A DNA stretch of 64,000 nucleotides, taken from assembly GCA_000296795.1 (NCBI GenBank), contig BAFH01000002.1:466686-530685 (forward strand), given 5' to 3'. Shown piece after piece: positions 44,109-53,728 of this stretch. This DNA comes from Candidatus Jettenia caeni. Lineage in GTDB: Bacteria; Planctomycetota; Brocadiia; Brocadiales; Brocadiaceae. Each line of letters starts with the position of its first letter. Position 1 is the stretch's first letter. A model generated the notes under the pieces. That model had not been told where the DNA came from and did not search any database. It saw nothing but the letters and a program-made list of their open reading frames with translations. A program made the position numbers and the translations under genes.

Positions 44109-45284
44109 CTAATTTTTCATCTGTTTCTGACTATACAAAGGAGACATTTGCCTTAAACGCTCGACAATAGATGGTAGTTTTTCCAAAACACAGGCAATAT
44201 CGTCCTCGGTATTGTTGATTCCCAAACTAAAAAGCACTGTCCCCTGAGCAAGCGCAGCATCGACACCTGTAGCCATGATAACGTGCGACGCCTTAAGCGA
44301 CCGTGAGGTACATGCAGAACCACTGGAGATGGCAATCCCCTGCATATCCAGAAATAATAAAATAGATTCACCCTCAATATACTCTATGCATAAACTGAGG
44401 TTTCCGGGCATACGATTCGTTGCATGACCGTTAACGTAAACATGGCTAATATTTTTTAAAATACCCTCTCTTAATAGATCCCTCAGCTTCTGAACTTTAT
44501 TTACCCTTTCTGACATTTCTTGTTTTGCCAGTTCGGCTGCTTTACCCATAGCAACAATACCGATACTATTTTCTGTTCCTGACCTGCGCCCTCCCTCCTG
44601 TACTCCACCTTCTATGAGAGGAAGTATCCTTACTCCTTCCCTGAGGTAAAGCGCCCCAACTCCCGTTGGACCGTTAAATTGATTTGCCGACATACTGAGG
44701 GCGTCAATGTGAGCATCCTTAACATCAATGGGTATATTTCCCACTGCAGCAACGGCATCTGTATGAAAAAGAACGCCGTTCTCTTTTGTTATAGCTCCAA
44801 TCTCCTTAACTGGCTCGATAGTCCCAATCTCACCATTTGCATACATAATAGATACCAATGTTGTTGTAGGGGTAATGGCTTTTTTGATATCAGCGGGATT
44901 TACCATTCCATATTTATCAACGGGTAAGTAAGTAACTATATATCCCGATTTTTCCAGAGATTTTAAGGGATTAAGCACAGAAAAATGCTCAATTTGTGAT
45001 GTAATAACGTGGTTCCCCTTTTTTTTATGAGCAGTCAGTAGGCCTTTTAAAGCAAAGTTATTGGCCTCAGTACCGCTGGAGGTAAATATAATCTCGTTGG
45101 GTTTTGCATTGATAAGATTTGCTACTTGCCCTCTTGCCTCCTGTAGAGCCTCATTGGTAACCCTTCCGAATTGATGTAAATTGGAGGGGTTCCCAAATCC
45201 CTTGTGTAAGAATTGGGTAATAGTTTCAATTACTTTGGAATGCATCGGTGTACCCGAGGCATTATCCATATATATTTTTCCCAT
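44109..45284 (-). CDS. NifS/IscS-like cysteine desulfurase lacking the usual PLP lysine
   Basis: 391 residues, full length, with MDNASGTPMHSKV at the start, SSGTEANNFALKG, SQIEHFSVL, FHTDAVAAVG and the active-site Cys loop SSGSACTSRSLKASHV. Where IscS has GHKIYGPKG (the PLP lysine), this protein reads ANQFNGPTG (residues 200-208), so His and Lys are Asn and Gln. The Gln after the HxDA motif is Ala. The gene keeps its place next to iscU and tusA genes. Either it belongs to a group that uses a different chemistry or partner, or it cannot bind PLP in the classic way. Confidence 0.85.
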   Translation of the reverse strand: MGKIYMDNASGTPMHSKVIETITQFLHKGFGNPSNLHQFGRVTNEALQEARGQVANLINAKPNEIIFTSSGTEANNFALKGLLTAHKKKGNHVITSQIEHFSVLNPLKSLEKSGYIVTYLPVDKYGMVNPADIKKAITPTTTLVSIMYANGEIGTIEPVKEIGAITKENGVLFHTDAVAAVGNIPIDVKDAHIDALSMSANQFNGPTGVGALYLREGVRILPLIEGGVQEGGRRSGTENSIGIVAMGKAAELAKQEMSERVNKVQKLRDLLREGILKNISHVYVNGHATNRMPGNLSLCIEYIEGESILLFLDMQGIAISSGSACTSRSLKASHVIMATGVDAALAQGTVLFSLGINNTEDDIACVLEKLPSIVERLRQMSPLYSQKQMKN

Positions 45285-45309
45285 GGAAAATATTCCTTAT
45301 AAATATCTT

Positions 45310-47496
45310 TTACCGTATCTTTTCTAACTTTGCATATGCTAACATAAGATTCTTTATTCCACCAACATTAAAATTGATCTTGGCACATATCTTATCTTTA
45401 CTACCGGAAACCTCAAGTACCCTTCCAATGCCAAAAACAGGGTGTCTAACAATTTCTCCGCCTGAAAGGGGTGCCAAATTTTCTTTTAATGAATCATCAG
45501 GGACAGTTATATCGTCTATATGAAACGCTGTATCATACGACGAATTGCTTTTATTGTAAATATCATCAGCGTAATTATAATTTGTTTTATCAATATGAAT
45601 TACAATTTCTTTTGGAATCTCATCCAAAAATCTTGACGGGATACAAAAATTCATTTGTCCATATCGCATCCGCCTCTTGGTATGGGTAAGGAAGAGTTCA
45701 CTCATTGCCCGGGTAATTCCTACGTAACAGAGCCTTCGCTCTTCTTCAATCTTATCATCTGAATCCGTAGATTCCGCATGTGGCAATAACTTTTCTTCCA
45801 TACCGGTAATAAAAACAACGGGAAATTCCAATCCTTTAGCGGTATGGAATGTCATGAGGGTCACCGCCCGGGTATCTTCTTGTAGTTCATCAACATCAGA
45901 AACCAGGGCTACTTCTTCTAAAAATCCCTGTAAGGTACCTTCAGAATAGTTCATGTCATATTCGTGAGCAGCATTAACAAGTTCTTCAACGTTCGCAATA
46001 CGGTCTTTTGATTCTTTTCCTCCAGATTCTCTCAGGAACTCTATATACCTTGTCTCTTGAATGACCTGTTTGATGATATTTTCTACAGGCGACTTTGGTA
46101 GTTGTTGTAAATGTAAAATAAGTTCAGTGAATTTTTTTATGGATAAAGTGCCTTGCCCCTTAATCTCTGGTATTGCATTGACTTGCTGTAAGGCATAGAA
46201 AAGACTGGTGTTTTGTGCTGCCGCCCAGTCTTCAAGTTTTTTTATGGTAGTGTTTCCTATGCCTCGTGTGGGTGTATTAATCGTTCGTTCCAGCGCTACT
46301 CTGTCCTGAGGGTTAATACAGAGCCTGAGATAGGACAATATATCTTTAATCTCTTTTCTTTGGTAAAATTCTACGCCGCCAATGATCCTATACGGGATCC
46401 CGTGATTTTTTAAAGAGATCTCAAGAACGCGGGATTGAGCGTTGGTGCGATAGAATAATGCAATATTTGAGTATTTTACTCCTTTTGTGCTAAGCATCCT
46501 AATTGATTTTGCAATTTCTTCCGCCTCCCCGTGTTCATCCTCGCAATGGATTACCTTGATTTTCTCACCTTCTACATTTTCTGTCCAAAGTCTCTTTTGT
46601 TTTCTGTATCTGTTTTGCTGGATTACGCTGGAGGCTGCATGGAGAATACGCTTTGTAGAACGATAGTTTTTCTCTAGCAGCACAACTTTAGCGTCCGGAT
46701 AATCTTTCTCAAAATCCATAATATTTCTAATGTCCGCTCCACGCCATCCATAAATGGATTGATCGGGGTCGCCTGTTACGCAGATGTTTCTGTATTTACT
46801 GGCGAGCATTCGTGTGATGGTATACTGGGTGTAATTAGTATCTTGATATTCGTCTACGAGAACGAACTTAAATTTTTCTTGGTACATTTCTAGAATATCG
46901 GTGTGTGTCTTAAATAGCTCTATAGTTTTGATGAGTAGATCATCAAAATCAAGGGCGTTGTTAGTCTTAAGAATTGTATGGTATTTTGCATAAACTTGAG
47001 CGACAATACGATTATAATATCCTGATGCGGTGGACGTAAAGGTTTCGGGATTTATGAGTTTATTTTTAGCATGACTGATAGTGCTTGCTATCGTACGGGG
47101 TTTCCATTGAGCAGTGTCAAACTGGAGTTCTGCCATGATGGATTTAATTTGGTTCAGTTGATCAGTGGTATCGTAAATACTAAAGTCCTTTGAGTATCCC
47201 AGTCTTTCGATATTATTTCTAAGTATCCGTGAACACATTTTATGAAACGTGGATATCCACAGTCCTTTTTGTGATAGAAATTGTTTTATGCGTTCACACA
47301 TTTCATCGGCTGCTTTATTTGTGAAAGTGATGGCTAATATATTATATGGATTTATACCTTGTGATATCAGGTAACCAATGCGACGTGTAATTATACGGGT
47401 TTTGCCGCTACCGGCCCCTGCTATAACGAGAAGTGGACCTTCCATATGAGTGACAGCTTCACGCTGACTTTCAGTAATATCTTTTAATAAGGGCAT
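45310..47496 (-). CDS. pcrA: UvrD/PcrA-type superfamily 1 DNA helicase
   Basis: 728 residues. Walker A is AGAGSGKTRIITRRI near residue 30; further motifs are FVLVDEYQDTNYTQY, GDPDQSIYGWRGAD, LEKNYRSTKRIL, VTLMTFHTAKGLEFPVVFI and RRLCYVGITRAM. The C-terminal end (about 680-728, EIVRHPVFGIGRVLEVSG) is the Tudor-like domain of PcrA/UvrD. It unwinds DNA in repair and replication restart. It begins 5 bp after the methyltransferase gene ends. Confidence 0.94.
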   Translation of the reverse strand: MPLLKDITESQREAVTHMEGPLLVIAGAGSGKTRIITRRIGYLISQGINPYNILAITFTNKAADEMCERIKQFLSQKGLWISTFHKMCSRILRNNIERLGYSKDFSIYDTTDQLNQIKSIMAELQFDTAQWKPRTIASTISHAKNKLINPETFTSTASGYYNRIVAQVYAKYHTILKTNNALDFDDLLIKTIELFKTHTDILEMYQEKFKFVLVDEYQDTNYTQYTITRMLASKYRNICVTGDPDQSIYGWRGADIRNIMDFEKDYPDAKVVLLEKNYRSTKRILHAASSVIQQNRYRKQKRLWTENVEGEKIKVIHCEDEHGEAEEIAKSIRMLSTKGVKYSNIALFYRTNAQSRVLEISLKNHGIPYRIIGGVEFYQRKEIKDILSYLRLCINPQDRVALERTINTPTRGIGNTTIKKLEDWAAAQNTSLFYALQQVNAIPEIKGQGTLSIKKFTELILHLQQLPKSPVENIIKQVIQETRYIEFLRESGGKESKDRIANVEELVNAAHEYDMNYSEGTLQGFLEEVALVSDVDELQEDTRAVTLMTFHTAKGLEFPVVFITGMEEKLLPHAESTDSDDKIEEERRLCYVGITRAMSELFLTHTKRRMRYGQMNFCIPSRFLDEIPKEIVIHIDKTNYNYADDIYNKSNSSYDTAFHIDDITVPDDSLKENLAPLSGGEIVRHPVFGIGRVLEVSGSKDKICAKINFNVGGIKNLMLAYAKLEKIR

Positions 47497-47501
47497 GGGT
47501 T

Positions 47502-48158
47502 TTATTTTTTTGCAATCAAACTTGCGATGGCTTTTTTATTATCTATAATGAGTTCCCGATAGTAAATAATTTTAAGATCTGTGAAAAGATGTAAAAGTTC
47601 ATTTGATTCTAACAGATAGTCTTTATTTTTAGGCCCTTCAAAACCACATTCCTTATTCTCCATCGTATAGGTTTCATAGATAATCATTCCACCGGGTTTA
47701 AGAGCTTCTTTAATTTGAGGCATAAGATCCCTTTGTAAATAGTAAAAGCACGCTATTACATCGTAGGCGTTCTTAGGCAATTTGTAAATTTCCATATCAG
47801 CTACAAATGCGCGTATGTTTACGTTATTTTCCTTTGCTAATTTTTGCGCCTTATTAATAGCCACTTCTGATATATCACAACCATCCACATCAAATCCGTT
47901 CTTTGCAAGAAATACAGCATTGCGCCCTTCACCCATGGCGATATCCAAAACCTTTCCCTTAGGCAGAATATCAATATGCTCTTTCAGAAATTCAACAGGC
48001 TCTTTGCCGTAAATAAAAGCCTCCGTTCCGTATCTTTTATCCCAAAACAATTTATCTTGTTCGTCTGCAAATACTAAAGAAATGTACTTTGTAAAGATAC
48101 AGATAATTATAAATAAACAGATCGTGAAATAAAGAATGTATTTCTCATATATATACAT
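47502..48158 (-). CDS. Class I SAM methyltransferase with N-terminal membrane/export segment
   Basis: 218 residues. The first 31 form a hydrophobic segment (YILYFTICLFIIICIFTKYI) ending in SLVFADEQ, which looks like a signal peptide or anchor. The methyltransferase fold follows: GKVLDIAMGEGRNAVFLAKN (motif I), VDGCDISEVAINKA and YDVIACFYYLQRDLMPQIKE, similar to TehB-like proteins. An exported methyltransferase is unusual since SAM is cytoplasmic; an N-in membrane anchor would keep the domain inside. The start may be later if the hydrophobic part is not translated. Confidence 0.75.
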   Translation of the reverse strand: MYIYEKYILYFTICLFIIICIFTKYISLVFADEQDKLFWDKRYGTEAFIYGKEPVEFLKEHIDILPKGKVLDIAMGEGRNAVFLAKNGFDVDGCDISEVAINKAQKLAKENNVNIRAFVADMEIYKLPKNAYDVIACFYYLQRDLMPQIKEALKPGGMIIYETYTMENKECGFEGPKNKDYLLESNELLHLFTDLKIIYYRELIIDNKKAIASLIAKK

Positions 48159-48638
48159 ATTTTATTCTATTGTTAATATAAAGATACTATACTAAACAGA
48201 CAGTATTATGTTTATAAGTGCAAAAAGATTACTGATTTCTTACTTCTCGTAAACCGATTCAAGATTATAATGTCTCTTTATCTGCAATACAAGTTTTTTG
48301 ATTGTCTATTATCCTCTCAAGCTTCATAAACAGATGCCCATATTTATAAATTATATATTTCAAAAATATCGTAAAAGTATTATATAATGATTATAAAGTG
48401 CAGAACGAATATTAAATTATTATAATATAATAAGATATATAATGTAGTTCATTGTAGAAAATATGTAGATAATCTCATAGAAAAGTATTTGTTATTTGTA
48501 AATTCAGTCTTAATACCCAAAAAGAGTAGAATAATCTACAGACTATGAACATTAATTTTAATTAACTCCCTGTTCGCTATGAAGCACAAAATTGATATGG
48601 TTTCTATAAACGTACGGAAGTTTGATAAGGGTATTTAA
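48159..48638. other. 480-bp AT-rich intergenic stretch
   Basis: No gene on either strand. The middle part (about 48330-48500) is extremely AT-rich, with runs such as ATTATTATAATATAATAAG. It carries the leader of the methyltransferase-pcrA transcript and lies downstream of the HAD-ATPase gene. No DnaA boxes or hairpin terminator were seen. Confidence 0.5.
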
Positions 48639-50354
48639 TTACGCCGGACCCGTGTAACGCTTTTCAATCTTCTCCCTTATCAAGGAGCGGCTCTTATCAG
48701 GTGAGATGTCCTTTATTTGCTCAATACATCTTACTTCGTATGCGAGATCATCGTCTTTTATAGCTTCATGAAGCCATCGGGAATAATCTCCTCTTTGGAG
48801 ATGAAACATCCAGGTGTCATCATCAATACCATCAGCTAAGTGCATAAACAATATAAGATTATGAGCACGTAGGTTAAGCTTCTTTTCCGGGCCCCGGAAG
48901 TAAAAACTTTTGTCTGTGCCTAATTTGCCTTCAGCATATTTAAGAAGATGGCGTCTGCGTTCAGACCGTGGGGGAATACTGCGGAACCAAAATGGGCTGG
49001 CTTCCGGTTTTCTCCACCAGGCTATGGCTTCTCCCGGCTTAAGTCTGCTTACCGGGACAGAAGGCGGAGTTTGGCCGAGAATTTCACTAAAGGCGCGAAT
49101 GGCCTGTCCTGGAAATTCTCCTATAACTATTATTATACTGATTTCTGATAATATGACACGGGCAAGGTGATCAGGATGAACAGTAATGAATAACATTCCG
49201 CTCAAGTCCTTAGGAATTATAAGTGATTCGGGAGGGGTTAAGGATGATGGTAACATATGGTGTGTCTCATCTATTATTATCCAGTGAGGTCTCCCCGTCC
49301 TCGATCTCAGCTCTAAAAGAGCGGATAAAAGAACCTCAAAAAATGCTGGCCTATCCGCAAGGGTAATTCCAAGCATATTTACTACACAATTTTGCTCAGG
49401 TTTATCGAGGAGTTTTATTACCTCATCTACACTCGGCGCTTGCTTGCTATTCCCCATTACGACGGCGTTATCATATGTCAGATAATCTCCCTCAGGGTCG
49501 ATAATACAAAATTGGTATCCATGCTCAGCTACGCGTTCTAGAAAACCTGTTGCAAAGGTCGATTTTCCACTTCCAGACGTTCCGGAGAGTAAAATACTCA
49601 AACCATAAGGTTTAATTCGTACCTCTTGCCCATCCTTACGCTTACCAAGTAAAATTACGTGTCGGTCCAACTGCGGTTCAAACTCATCAAGATCGTTGAT
49701 AATAAGTTTGTTAACCAGTTCAGTAACACCTTCACCATGGTCTGAATAAGTAACAAAATCGACATGCTCTTTCAACTTGGGAAGGGCATTAGCAACTGCT
49801 ACTGAAAACTCGCATACATTAAGAAAAGAGTGATCATTCTCGGCATCGCCTATACCAACAACGTTATGGGAAGATAAGCCAAGTTCATATAATGCTACGC
49901 TTAGCCCTGTGGCTTTATTAATGCCCGAGGGAAGCATCATTACCGCGTCTCTGTTAAAAATGAGTTGAATTTCAAGTCCAAGATCGCGGATTACTTCAAG
50001 CACCGTGGTCTCATGTGGTCGTAAAGTAGAAACGATTGATTGGCCTATAAAAAGCGGATCTACACCTCTTTTACGAAGCTCCTGAATAAATTCTTCTGGT
50101 GGTGTTTCTCCTAAAAGCCTCTCCTCTCTGGTAGTCGGTCTATAGAGTAACGCCCCATTCTCGGCTACAACTCTATCAAACATACTGATCTGGGGAAAGA
50201 TGTGAATAAGTTCTTCTAATATACGGCCTGTGATCAGCACTAGTTTTCTGCCAGAATTTTTCAAACGCTCAAGTGCTGCTAAAGTCTTTTCATCAACTTG
50301 GCCTTTCGAGGCCAGCGTCTCATCATAATCACAAGCAAGAGCATAGTATCGCAT
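48639..50354 (-). CDS. HAD-IIB phosphatase fused to HerA-like P-loop ATPase
   Basis: 571 residues in three parts. Residues 1-215 are a Cof-type HAD phosphatase: CDYDETLA (D9, D11), LITGR (T42), K147 and GIGDAEND (D170, D174). Residues 225-440 form a HerA/DUF87-like ATPase: SGTSGSGKSTFA (Walker A, about 257-267) and HWIIIDETHH (Walker B, D362/E363). The last 90 residues (FYFRGPEKKLNLRAHNLILF, QRGDYSRWLHEAIKDDDLA) form a helical region seen with such ATPases. No partner gene is adjacent. A phosphatase gated by an ATPase, or a sugar-phosphate sensor, are guesses. Confidence 0.8.
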   Translation of the reverse strand: MRYYALACDYDETLASKGQVDEKTLAALERLKNSGRKLVLITGRILEELIHIFPQISMFDRVVAENGALLYRPTTREERLLGETPPEEFIQELRKRGVDPLFIGQSIVSTLRPHETTVLEVIRDLGLEIQLIFNRDAVMMLPSGINKATGLSVALYELGLSSHNVVGIGDAENDHSFLNVCEFSVAVANALPKLKEHVDFVTYSDHGEGVTELVNKLIINDLDEFEPQLDRHVILLGKRKDGQEVRIKPYGLSILLSGTSGSGKSTFATGFLERVAEHGYQFCIIDPEGDYLTYDNAVVMGNSKQAPSVDEVIKLLDKPEQNCVVNMLGITLADRPAFFEVLLSALLELRSRTGRPHWIIIDETHHMLPSSLTPPESLIIPKDLSGMLFITVHPDHLARVILSEISIIIVIGEFPGQAIRAFSEILGQTPPSVPVSRLKPGEAIAWWRKPEASPFWFRSIPPRSERRRHLLKYAEGKLGTDKSFYFRGPEKKLNLRAHNLILFMHLADGIDDDTWMFHLQRGDYSRWLHEAIKDDDLAYEVRCIEQIKDISPDKSRSLIREKIEKRYTGPA

Positions 50355-50718
50355 GTTTTACTCTACGAAGACCAAAGGAAGTGTTTCATAAACTCTGATT
50401 ATTGAACCTGAACAACACTTTATTGAGAAACTACCCCACCATACCCATAGTAACTTATCTAGCATAATATAGCCATTGACTGAATTTAACAGTTAAAGAG
50501 AAAAATATCTACGTTTATCATTATCTATAGAAATGGTCGTTTTTTCAACCACTTTCTGGCGCTATACTGCGATTAGCTTTTATCCCTGGCTGATTTGAAA
50601 GCCCTATTGTGCATGATATATCATTTGAAGATTTTAGGATGTAACGTTATAATACATAGTATAAAAGAATAGAAATTTACGGCAAAACCCATGCTCCTTT
50701 GAAGTTTATAGAAATTTT
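50355..50718. other. 364-bp divergent intergenic region
   Basis: It holds the leaders of two divergent genes (HAD-ATPase on minus, ATP-grasp protein on plus). No conserved promoter or riboswitch was recognised. Confidence 0.4.
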
Positions 50719-51450
50719 ATGAACATGGTTTTAACGAACGATATAAAAACAGCACAAGGTATCATTCAAAAAACACAGCAACAAAAACGGCCGATGATCG
50801 AGCCTGAGGCTAAGGAATTCATCAATGCTTTTGGGATAACAAGTACGAGGTATAGGGTTGTATCCTCTGTAGCGGATGCTGTACAGGCCGCAACATTTTT
50901 CGGATATCCTGTTGTCTTAAAGATTGTCTCACCTGATATTAGCCATAAGACAGATGTGGGTGGTGTAAAAATTGCTATAAGAAATGAAGAAGGTATAAGA
51001 GCCTCATATGAAGAGATCATGAGAAATGTAAAGAAAAAACAACCAAATGCAAGGATCTACGGAATTCTCATTGAGGAGATGGCTGTGCCTTCTGCAGAAG
51101 TTATTATTGGCGGGTTGAGAGATTTCCAATTTGGCCCGGTTGTTATGTTTGGACTGGGTGGTATTTTTGTGGAAATTTTTAAAGATGTGTCTTTTCGCAT
51201 TGCCCCGGTAGAAGAGCGAGAGGCTTTAGATATGATCTATGATGTAAAAGGAGCCAGGGTATTAAGGGGATTCAGAGGCACAGAACCTCTGGATATTCTC
51301 GCATTAACTCAAACGATTTTACAGATATCGAGGATTATGACATCTCTGGAAGAGGTAAGGGAAATAGATCTAAATCCTGTTCTTGTTTACCAGAAAGGTA
51401 TAAAAACAGTAGATGCAAGGATCGTTTTAGATCAGGTTTATAGTGAGTAA
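50719..51450 (+). CDS. ATP-grasp acyl-CoA synthetase (ADP-forming) beta-type subunit
   Basis: 243 residues. IEPEAKEFINAFGITSTRYR, FGYPVVLKIVSPDISHKTDV, GGVKIAIRNEEGIRASYEEI and EIDLNPVLVYQKG match the ATP-grasp beta domain of acetyl-CoA synthetase (ADP-forming) or the C-part of Pat-like acetyltransferases. No alpha subunit is adjacent, so the partner must be elsewhere. It would convert acetyl- or other acyl-CoA plus ADP and phosphate to acid plus ATP. Ribosome binding site is weak. Confidence 0.85.
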   Translation: MNMVLTNDIKTAQGIIQKTQQQKRPMIEPEAKEFINAFGITSTRYRVVSSVADAVQAATFFGYPVVLKIVSPDISHKTDVGGVKIAIRNEEGIRASYEEIMRNVKKKQPNARIYGILIEEMAVPSAEVIIGGLRDFQFGPVVMFGLGGIFVEIFKDVSFRIAPVEEREALDMIYDVKGARVLRGFRGTEPLDILALTQTILQISRIMTSLEEVREIDLNPVLVYQKGIKTVDARIVLDQVYSE

Positions 51451-51527
51451 TATACCATATGCAAATAAGTCCCTTATTTATTATTTATATGTATGAAAGA
51501 TTTCTTATACATGGAGATTATATTTAG

Positions 51528-52838
51528 GTGAAATTAAAAGAGACCGCATTTACCGTGAGGGCTGAACGTGCTATTTTGTTTCGGGCTATGTTAAATCGTA
51601 ATAGAGGTGAAGCGCCGCTGGAAGAGCTTCAACGGTTGGCAGAAACTGCAGGCGCACGCGTTGTCTACACGGCAATTCAAAACAGAATAAGTATCGATCC
51701 GGTGTATTACCTTGGAAAAGGAAAGGCACTGGAATTGGCAGATGCTGCAAAGGAATTAGATGCTGATGTGCTTATTTGTGATGATGATCTTACTCCGGCT
51801 CAAGTTAGAAACCTGGAAAAGGTAATCGGTAAAAAAGTAATAGACAGAAGCGAGTTAATCCTGGACATATTCGCTACTCGCGCAAAGACATTTCAGGCCA
51901 AACTCCAGGTAGAATTGGCCCAGTTAGAGTATACAAAACCCAGATTAAAGCGGATGTGGACACATCTCTCCAGAATCGAAGGCGGTATTGGAACGAGAGG
52001 GCCTGGTGAAAAGCAATTAGAGGTGGATAAGCGAATCATATCCAGAAAGATCCAATATCTCAAAAAGAAATTATACGAAGTGGAAAAAAGACAGGAACGA
52101 CTTGTCTCTTCACGAAAGGAATTTTTCACAATATCTATCGTAGGATATACCAATGCCGGAAAGTCTACATTAATGAATGCATTAACAGATGTTGATACGC
52201 TTGTAGAGGATAAGCTTTTTGCAACGCTCGATACAAAAACGGGTATGTGTAGGCTGGAAAATGGGAAAAAAATCTTAATTAGTGATACCGTCGGTTTTAT
52301 ACAGAAACTACCACATCATCTGATTTCATCATTTAAAGCCACACTCGAAGAAGCCCGGCATGCTGATTTACTGCTTCACGTCGTGGATATTAGTTCACCG
52401 GTAGTCCAGGAACAAATCGACGCCGTGAATGCCGTATTGAAAGAGCTAGGATGTGATAATAAACCTGTGATCATGGTGTTTAATAAAGTAGACACCATAA
52501 CAAATGAATCGATTGTGCCTCTGCTTCGGAATCGCTACGGAGATTGTGTTATGATTTCTGCAAAAACACAACGGGGAATAGAAGATCTAAAACGGAGAAT
52601 AGAAGGGGAATTGGAGCAAAATTTCGTGGAGATAGAACTCTCATGCAGTCCAGGTAATGGAAAGTTGATTGCGTATCTTCACGAGCATGCCCATATCATA
52701 AACAGTCAGTTTCATGAACAAGGTGTTACGTTTAAACTCCTTGTAGAAAATAGGCTTATTCATAAATTGCGTATGATGGATAGCGATATTCAGATACAGG
52801 GAACGTCTTTGTCAGATGGAGCAGACACGGACATCTAA
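51528..52838 (+). CDS. hflX: GTPase HflX
   Basis: 436 residues from GTG 51528; TTTAGG sits right before it and GGAG somewhat further. The N-domain has VYYLGKGKALELADAAKELD and ICDDDLTPAQVRNLEKVIG. Then comes the HflX signature GGIGTRGPGEKQLEVDKRII, and the G-domain with GYTNAGKSTLMNAL, DTVGFIQKLP and FNKVD. It binds 50S subunits and rescues stalled ribosomes, often under heat or stress. It lies 77 bp after the ATP-grasp gene. Confidence 0.94.
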   Translation: MKLKETAFTVRAERAILFRAMLNRNRGEAPLEELQRLAETAGARVVYTAIQNRISIDPVYYLGKGKALELADAAKELDADVLICDDDLTPAQVRNLEKVIGKKVIDRSELILDIFATRAKTFQAKLQVELAQLEYTKPRLKRMWTHLSRIEGGIGTRGPGEKQLEVDKRIISRKIQYLKKKLYEVEKRQERLVSSRKEFFTISIVGYTNAGKSTLMNALTDVDTLVEDKLFATLDTKTGMCRLENGKKILISDTVGFIQKLPHHLISSFKATLEEARHADLLLHVVDISSPVVQEQIDAVNAVLKELGCDNKPVIMVFNKVDTITNESIVPLLRNRYGDCVMISAKTQRGIEDLKRRIEGELEQNFVEIELSCSPGNGKLIAYLHEHAHIINSQFHEQGVTFKLLVENRLIHKLRMMDSDIQIQGTSLSDGADTDI

Positions 52839-52865
52839 ATTCTCTGTTGCTAACGGTCTTTTTGG

Positions 52866-53726
52866 CTATACCGCATTGCGAATTCCGGATGTTTTAAGAC
52901 GAAGAACGATAAAAAGTGGTAATGAAACAAGGAACAGGGAAATACTGATAATTTGAGCTATGGTAAAACTATCGAAGAGCAGCGGATTATCTCCCCGTAG
53001 TAACTCCATAGAGAATCTTATAACAGGGTATAGAACTCCGAAGAGCAGAACCACTTCTCCGTTTCTTCTCCGGTATTTGAAGAATGTGCTGAGAATAAAG
53101 AAGAGTACGACATCTGAAAGAAATGAATAGAGTTGTGTTGGGTGTATAGGAAGAGCATGCGTATCGGAGAGATGGATCAATCCAAGCTCGTATTGATGAA
53201 GAAAGGCAGGGCTGCCATCAACCATGCCCGCTTTGTCTAGTGTTTTTGGGAATGCAATTGCCCAGGGTATATGTGATGCAAGTTTCCCAAAGCAGCATCC
53301 ATTCAGGAAACATCCAATCCGACCAATGCCTAATCCTAATGCGACAGAAGGCGCAATAATATCCAGGATCTTAAGGAAGGGTAATTGATACTTCTTGATG
53401 AAGATGCATGCTGCGATAATGCCAGCAAATAGTCCTCCGTAGTAAACCAAACCACCTTCATATATTTTAAAAATACCGAAGAGATCGTTTTTATAATTAT
53501 CAAAAAATTGGATAACAAAAAAAAGCCTTGCACCGAAGATCCCTGCACAGACTATATATATTCCAAGGTCCGAAATCTTGTTGGGATCTATATTCTCCTT
53601 TTTTGCCCTCTGGCGTGCAATGAAAATGGCTACGAGAAAAGCAATCATCAGCATAAAGCCATAGGAATAAATAGGTATACTTTTCTGAAGAAAAGGTATG
53701 GGAATTTCGAATAAGGTTTTTCTCAT
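52866..53726 (-). CDS. lgt: Prolipoprotein diacylglyceryl transferase
   Basis: 286 residues with seven hydrophobic segments. The Lgt signature GLGIGRIGCFLNGCCFGKLA is near residue 135, and HPTQLYSFLSD near 195. It adds diacylglycerol to the cysteine of lipoproteins in the inner membrane; several lipoproteins in this window (54184, 61989) would be its substrates. The start is 2 bp after panD ends, so both share a transcript. Confidence 0.93.
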   Translation of the reverse strand: MRKTLFEIPIPFLQKSIPIYSYGFMLMIAFLVAIFIARQRAKKENIDPNKISDLGIYIVCAGIFGARLFFVIQFFDNYKNDLFGIFKIYEGGLVYYGGLFAGIIAACIFIKKYQLPFLKILDIIAPSVALGLGIGRIGCFLNGCCFGKLASHIPWAIAFPKTLDKAGMVDGSPAFLHQYELGLIHLSDTHALPIHPTQLYSFLSDVVLFFILSTFFKYRRRNGEVVLLFGVLYPVIRFSMELLRGDNPLLFDSFTIAQIISISLFLVSLPLFIVLRLKTSGIRNAV

Positions 53727-53728
53727 GA

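Noticed and set aside
48330-48500. AT-rich stretch as a replication origin
   Set aside because: No DnaA boxes and no dnaA, dnaN or gidA genes nearby.
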